Shown one piece after another: positions 59,634 to 64,000 of a stretch of 64,000 nt of DNA. The notes beneath the pieces were generated by a model that was given only the letters and a program-made list of their open reading frames with translations, ran no database searches and was not told the origin of the DNA. Made by a program: the position numbers and the translations under genes. The first letter of the stretch is position 1; each line of letters starts with the position of its first letter. Origin of the DNA: Caballeronia jiangsuensis (GTDB taxonomy: Bacteria; Pseudomonadota; Gammaproteobacteria; Burkholderiales; Burkholderiaceae); the NCBI GenBank assembly GCA_000648925.1, contig JFHF01000026.1, positions 1 to 64,000 on the forward strand. The letters run 5' to 3'.

Positions 59634-61810
59634 TGCTGGAGGCGCTCAGGTGGTACGGCGAGCTCCTGCTCGCCGAGTACTACCAGGGACTCGAATACGT
59701 GGCCGCGACGGTCGCGGCGATCATCCTGCTTTCGAGCCTGGACGATCTCTTCATCGACATCTGGTACTGGACGCGCAAGCTGTGGCGGCGCGTGACGGTC
59801 GAACGCCGCTATGCGCCGCTCACCGTCGAGCAGCTCTATGCGCGCGAGGAACAGCCCATCGCGATCATGGTGCCGGCGTGGCAGGAAGACGACGTGATCG
59901 CCGCGATGATCGCGGATCTCGTGCGCGTGCTCGACTATCGCGCGTACACGGTGTTCGTCGGCACGTATCAGAACGATGCCGCGACGATCGCCGAAGTGGA
60001 GCGCATGCGGCATCGCTATAAACATCTGCATCGCGTGGAAGTGCCGCACGACGGCCCGACGTGCAAGGCCGACTGCCTCAACTGGCTCGTGCAGGCGATC
60101 CTGCATCACGAGTTCGAAGCCGGCATGGAGTTCGCGGGCATCGTGATGCACGACAGCGAAGACGTGCTGCATCCCGTCGAACTGAAGTTCTTCAACTATC
60201 TCCTGCCGCGCAAGGACATGATCCAGTTGCCGGTGGCGTCGCTCGAACGGCACTGGTTCGAACTGGTCGCGGGCACGTACATGGACGAGTTCGCGGAATG
60301 GCACGCGAAGGATCTGGTCGTGCGCGAGAGCCTTGCGGGCGCGGTGCCGTCGGCGGGCGTGGGCACGTGTTTCTCGCGCCGCGCGATTCTCACGCTCGTC
60401 GAAGAGACGGAGCAGCAGCCGTTCAACACCGAAAGCCTCACCGAGGATTACGACATCGGCACGCGCATCACGCGGCTCGGCATGCAGTCGATCTTTCCGC
60501 TTTTTCCCGTCGAATTCACGACGCGGCGCAAGGGCTGGTTCGGCCTCGGCCCCGAGCGCGAAATCAAACTGACGATGCCGCTGTGCGTGCGCGAATTTTT
60601 CCCCGACACGTTTCGCACCGCCTACCGGCAGCGCGCGCGCTGGACGCTCGGCATCGGCTTGCAGGGCTGGGCGCTGACGGGCTGGAGCGGATCGCTCGCG
60701 AACCGCTATCTGCTGATGCGCGACCGCAAGGGCGTGGTGACGGCGTTCGTCGGCATGTTCGCGTATCTGCTCGCCGTGCAGTTCATGCTGTTCGCCACGG
60801 CTTCGTATTTCGGTCTCGCGCGCGATTTTTTCCCGTCGCCGTTCATCGATTCGGCCTGGCTGCAGGCGCTGCTCGCCGCGAACTCGGTCGCGCTCGTGTT
60901 GCGCGTCACGCAGCGCATCATCTTCACGACGCGGCTCTATGGCTGGGAGCACGGGGTGCTGTCGGTGCCGCGCATGGTCATCAGCAACATCATCAACTTC
61001 ATGGCGGTGGCGCGCGCGTGGCGGCTTTTCATCGTGCATATGGTGACGGGGCGGCGGCTCGCGTGGGACAAGACGATGCACGATTTCCCCAGCAACGAGG
61101 GCCTGCGCGACACGCGTCAGGATCTGGGCGAATTGCTCGTCTCGTGGCAGGCGATCGCGCCCGAGCGGCTCGAAGAAGCGCGACAGACCGATCACGCACG
61201 CGAAGCGCCGATCGGCCGCGTGCTCATCACGCGCGGCTGGCTCGACGAGGAAACGCTCGCGGAAGCGATCGCGTTCCAGGCTGACCTGCCGCGCGGACGT
61301 TTCGATGCGGCGCGCATGGATCTGACGCGCATCGCGACGCCCGAGACGCTCGTGAGGCTGCGTGCGCTGCCGCAGGACATCGATGCGAACGGGCACGCCG
61401 TGTTCGTTTGCGCGAGCCTGCTCGACGATGCGTCGCTCGCCGAATTGCGCGCGTCGGCGGGCGGCCCGGTCGCGCTGCATATCGTGCGCGAGAGCGAGAT
61501 CGCGGCGGGGCTGCGGATGCTGCGCGCGGTCGGGATGCCGGTCCATATGGGCGATGCCGAAGACGATGCGTCGCCGGCGCTTTCGGATGCGGCCGCCGCG
61601 AGCGGCGTGCCCTTGCTCGGCGACATCATGATCGAGATGGGGCTCGTCACGCGCAGCGCGTTCGAGGCCGCGTTGCGGGACTATCGGCCGGAGCGGCACG
61701 GGCGCATCGGCGATTACATGGTGGCGGAGCGCATCATCACTTCCGATGCGCTCACCGCCGCGGTCGCGGAGCAGCGCCGCCGCTATCTCGCGCGGGCCGG
61801 CATTCGATGA
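59633..61810 (+). CDS. nfrB: NfrB-like glycosyltransferase with MshEN-type C-terminus
   Basis: A 725-residue inner-membrane GT2 enzyme like phage N4 receptor protein NfrB. An N-terminal helix is followed by the GT-A domain (IAIMVPAWQEDDVI; IVMHDSEDVLHP as DXD; TEDYDIGTRI; RQRARWTLGIGLQ as QxxRW), membrane helices around residues 370-470, and a C-terminal region with two copies of an MshEN/GspE-N-like pattern (PIGRVLITRGWLDEETLAEA; LGDIMIEMGLVTRSAFEAAL plus RIGDYMVAERIITSDAL). In E. coli NfrB this region binds c-di-GMP and activates synthesis of a ManNAc-containing glycan. Overlaps both neighbours. Confidence 0.92.
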   Translation: MLEALRWYGELLLAEYYQGLEYVAATVAAIILLSSLDDLFIDIWYWTRKLWRRVTVERRYAPLTVEQLYAREEQPIAIMVPAWQEDDVIAAMIADLVRVLDYRAYTVFVGTYQNDAATIAEVERMRHRYKHLHRVEVPHDGPTCKADCLNWLVQAILHHEFEAGMEFAGIVMHDSEDVLHPVELKFFNYLLPRKDMIQLPVASLERHWFELVAGTYMDEFAEWHAKDLVVRESLAGAVPSAGVGTCFSRRAILTLVEETEQQPFNTESLTEDYDIGTRITRLGMQSIFPLFPVEFTTRRKGWFGLGPEREIKLTMPLCVREFFPDTFRTAYRQRARWTLGIGLQGWALTGWSGSLANRYLLMRDRKGVVTAFVGMFAYLLAVQFMLFATASYFGLARDFFPSPFIDSAWLQALLAANSVALVLRVTQRIIFTTRLYGWEHGVLSVPRMVISNIINFMAVARAWRLFIVHMVTGRRLAWDKTMHDFPSNEGLRDTRQDLGELLVSWQAIAPERLEEARQTDHAREAPIGRVLITRGWLDEETLAEAIAFQADLPRGRFDAARMDLTRIATPETLVRLRALPQDIDANGHAVFVCASLLDDASLAELRASAGGPVALHIVRESEIAAGLRMLRAVGMPVHMGDAEDDASPALSDAAAASGVPLLGDIMIEMGLVTRSAFEAALRDYRPERHGRIGDYMVAERIITSDALTAAVAEQRRRYLARAGIR

Positions 61811-64000
61811 GCTCGCGCGTTCGCGTTGCGTTGTGCGCCGCGCTCGCGTTGTGCGCCGCGGCTGCGTCGCGTGCGGACGAGACCTTGCCGCTGCCTTTGA
61901 GCGGCGCGGCGTATCGCGTGGCGCGCGAGGCGTTCGCGGCCTACGGCGAGCATCGTTACGCCGATGCCATCGCCGGGGCGCGCGAGGCGATTCGCCAGCG
62001 GCCCGACGTCGCGGAACTGCGTCTGCTGCTCGCGAATTCGCTGGCGGCGCGCGGGCGTCTGAAAGAGGCGAGCCGTGTGCTCGGCGAAGCCATCGCGCAG
62101 CTCGGTCCGTCGCCTTCGCTGAGCGCGCGGCGCAGACAGATCGATATTCTGATCGCGTCGGGCGGTGCGGGCGGCGTGCCAAGCGATTTGCCGGAGCCGG
62201 CGCTGAAGGCGGCGCGCGCGGCGTATCGCGATTATGCGAAGAAGGATTACGCGTCGGCGGCGGCCGAAAGCCGCGAAGCCGTGCGCCTCGCGCCGCAGGC
62301 CGAGCGTCTGCGTTATCTGCTGATCGATTCGCTCGCCGCATCCGGCGACGATGCCGCAGCCTACGACGCCGCCGTCGATGCATCGACGCGCTTCGGCGAC
62401 AACGACGCCTTGCGCGAGCGGCGGCGCTTCATCGGCGACAGGCTCGCGCCGGATGCATCGAAGTCCGCGTATGCGGCGCGCGGACGCGGCGATTTCGACG
62501 CGGCGCAAGGATTCGCGCGCAAGGCGGTCATGTACGCGCCCGCGCGGATGGATTTCCGCATGCAGCTCATCGAGATATTGTTCGCACGCGGCGATCTCGC
62601 GGGCGTGGAAGCCGCGACGAGCGATGCAATCGCGATCGATCGTGACGATGCGCTTGCCTGGGCGTTGCGCGGTTATGCCCGCGCGGCACGTGGCGGCGAT
62701 GCGGACGCCGACTTCGCGCACGCGCTTTCGATCGAGGCGAGCGACGGGCGAAAGAACCGCGATGTCCGCGTCGCGCGCACGATCGTCGCGGACGTGCGGC
62801 TCGCGCAAGGCAACGCGCAGGCGGCGCTCGATGCGCTGCCGCCGGTCGCGACCCAAACGCCCGACGACGCCGACGCCGCAATCACGTTACGCCGCCATCG
62901 CGCGCAAGCGATGTTGCGACAGGCCGCGACGCAGACAGCGCAGATCGACCCGCGCGCGCGTCCGACATTCGAGTGCCGCGAAGACCAGTTCGGCGCATCG
63001 TGCGATGTCTACGCGCACGATCCCGCGCTCGCCGCGACACGCGAAGCGCGTCTTGCCGAGCGTCGCGGCGATCGAGGCGCGGCCATCGGCTTCTGGCGCA
63101 CGGCGATTGCCGAGGTGCCCGACGATCCGCAGCCGCGCATCGCGCTGATCGATGCGCTCGCGGCGACGGGCCGCACGCGCGAGGCTTCGAACGAAGCGCG
63201 CGCCCTGATCGATGCGAACCTGCTCGATTCCATGACCGACACGCAGGCCGCGTTCATCGCGCAGCGCGCGGGCGACAGCGCGCTCGCGCTCGATTACTTC
63301 GCGCGTGCCGATCGCGAGGGCAAGCTGCCCGCATCGGCGGAAGCGGACGCCGGCTACGCGGCGCTGAACCTGCGTCGCAATGAGGAAGGCGCGAAGTACC
63401 TCGAACGCGCGATCGATCACAACGACACGACGCTCACGCCCGAAGCACTGAACGACGCGCGCGCCGCGCACGCCGAAGCGACGCGCAACTGGGGCTTCAG
63501 CGCGTCGGTGAACTATCGCGGCAACGGCGCGCAGCAAGGTTTCGCGTTCGCACCGCCGCCGGGCGTGTCGAACAACTGGCAGGCGGGCGCGGAGGCGTAC
63601 TGGCGTCCGTTCGGCAGTCTCGGCGACCGCATGTTCGAGGTGTACGCGCGCGGCTACGAGAACTTCGGCGTGGAGGGCGGCGGTCCGTCGGGGGCATCGA
63701 CGTTGCAGGCGGCGATCGGCGCGCGCGTGAAGCCGTTCGCATCGGCGAATGCGATCTTCGCGATCGAGAAGATTCTGCCGATCGGCTCGGACGTGCGCTC
63801 CGACTGGCTCGCGCGCGCCGCGTATTCGAACGGCTTCGGCGACACGCGCAGGCTCGACGTGCCGAGCTGGTGGACGGGCACGGTCTACGGCGAGGCGGGC
63901 CATTACATCCAGAACGATTCGACCTACGCGACCGCGAACGCGCGTCTGGGCCGCACGTATCGCGTCGATTCGGTGAGCCCGCGCCTGACGGTGTTTCCGC
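61807..64000 (+). CDS. nfrA: NfrA-like outer-membrane protein, truncated by window end
   Basis: An open frame starts with the ATG at 61807 (ATGA overlap with the nfrB stop) and continues without a stop to the end of the window, 731 codons. It begins with a signal peptide (MSSRVRVALCAALALCAAAASRA). Many tetratricopeptide-like helical repeats follow (for example AYGEHRYADAIAGAREAIRQ). From about codon 560 there is a region matching the NfrA C-terminal domain, rich in aromatic beta strands (NWGFSASVNYRGNG; AYWRPFGSLGDRMFEVYARG), that should form the outer-membrane barrel. It would export or anchor the NfrB glycan and could be a phage receptor. The C-terminus is missing. Confidence 0.9.
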   Translation, partial: MSSRVRVALCAALALCAAAASRADETLPLPLSGAAYRVAREAFAAYGEHRYADAIAGAREAIRQRPDVAELRLLLANSLAARGRLKEASRVLGEAIAQLGPSPSLSARRRQIDILIASGGAGGVPSDLPEPALKAARAAYRDYAKKDYASAAAESREAVRLAPQAERLRYLLIDSLAASGDDAAAYDAAVDASTRFGDNDALRERRRFIGDRLAPDASKSAYAARGRGDFDAAQGFARKAVMYAPARMDFRMQLIEILFARGDLAGVEAATSDAIAIDRDDALAWALRGYARAARGGDADADFAHALSIEASDGRKNRDVRVARTIVADVRLAQGNAQAALDALPPVATQTPDDADAAITLRRHRAQAMLRQAATQTAQIDPRARPTFECREDQFGASCDVYAHDPALAATREARLAERRGDRGAAIGFWRTAIAEVPDDPQPRIALIDALAATGRTREASNEARALIDANLLDSMTDTQAAFIAQRAGDSALALDYFARADREGKLPASAEADAGYAALNLRRNEEGAKYLERAIDHNDTTLTPEALNDARAAHAEATRNWGFSASVNYRGNGAQQGFAFAPPPGVSNNWQAGAEAYWRPFGSLGDRMFEVYARGYENFGVEGGGPSGASTLQAAIGARVKPFASANAIFAIEKILPIGSDVRSDWLARAAYSNGFGDTRRLDVPSWWTGTVYGEAGHYIQNDSTYATANARLGRTYRVDSVSPRLTVFP

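Noticed and set aside
59051..62383. An 1110-codon open frame on the minus strand across bcsB-like, nfrB and nfrA
   Set aside because: Three well-recognised plus-strand genes with overlapping starts and stops occupy this span. The antisense product is compositionally biased and matches nothing.
1..64000. tRNA, rRNA, insertion sequences, integrases, prophage or attachment sites
   Set aside because: I looked for transposase or integrase proteins, terminal inverted repeats and tRNA-like cloverleaf segments and found none. The HNH protein at 49831 has no mobile-element context.

Overview
The window is GC-rich proteobacterial DNA. Gene content and protein style (OmpC-like porin with an MKKTL signal peptide, many LysR/GntR-controlled catabolic islands, MFS carriers of the MHS type, two-partner secretion, KatG) point to the Burkholderiaceae, most likely Caballeronia or Paraburkholderia. 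That placement is inference from protein style, not a database match. No rRNA, tRNA, IS element, phage or CRISPR array is visible. Almost all of it looks like accessory chromosome or chromid sequence: many small regulator-plus-pathway modules.

Layout. 0.4-5.3 kb: a cupin, a LysR regulator and a divergent operon for an HMG-CoA-lyase-like enzyme, a CaiB/BaiF CoA-transferase and an MFS carrier. 5.6-8.7 kb: small unknown proteins, an 860-base gap with a strong minus-strand terminator (possible small RNA), and a porin. 8.8-17.2 kb: a bacteriophytochrome kinase, a two-partner secretion transporter (TpsB), a MATE exporter and a short filamentous-haemagglutinin-like TpsA with GLUG repeats. 17.4-22.9 kb: a PmrAB/QseBC-like two-component system, a degenerate phosphopantetheinyl-transferase-like protein, a PAP2 phosphatase, a small lipoprotein and an astacin-like lipoprotein protease. 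22.9-32.3 kb: a hydroxyproline catabolic locus (transporter, two proline-racemase-family enzymes, FAD dehydrogenase, DapA-family deaminase, dipeptidase-like amidohydrolase, GntR regulator and a two-subunit aconitase-X enzyme). 32.3-36.9 kb: an AT-richer glycosyltransferase, a lone formaldehyde-activating-enzyme homologue and katG behind a candidate OxyR site. 37-45.9 kb: a COG4705 membrane protein, two PEP-mutase/isocitrate-lyase family enzymes, RidA, an MFS carrier with an autoregulated GntR, a cytochrome c, an NmrA/TetR pair and an alpha/beta hydrolase. 46-51.9 kb: a TldD/TldE pair with an SGNH hydrolase, an HNH nuclease and an alcohol dehydrogenase. 51.9-55.9 kb: LysR, a CitMHS carrier and a split AtuA-like enzyme. 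56.1-64 kb: wecB, a BcsB-like protein, nfrB and nfrA (cut by the window end).

The most notable unit is the last. wecB, a cellulose-synthase-BcsB-like periplasmic protein, NfrB (glycosyltransferase with a C-terminal MshEN-like, potentially c-di-GMP-binding region) and NfrA are consecutive, with the last three translationally overlapping. In E. coli the NfrA/NfrB system makes a ManNAc-based surface glycan used by phage N4 and depends on WecB encoded elsewhere. Here the precursor enzyme and a BcsB-like subunit sit with it, suggesting a self-contained c-di-GMP-controlled exopolysaccharide locus.

The clearest regulatory observation is a compound promoter element, a 12-base block followed by 7 bases and then a PmrA-type direct repeat CTTA(A/G)G-N5-CTTAG. 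It occurs with identical spacing upstream of the response regulator (19952-19987) and 18 kb away upstream of the COG4705 gene (37737-37772), which links the two as a likely regulon.
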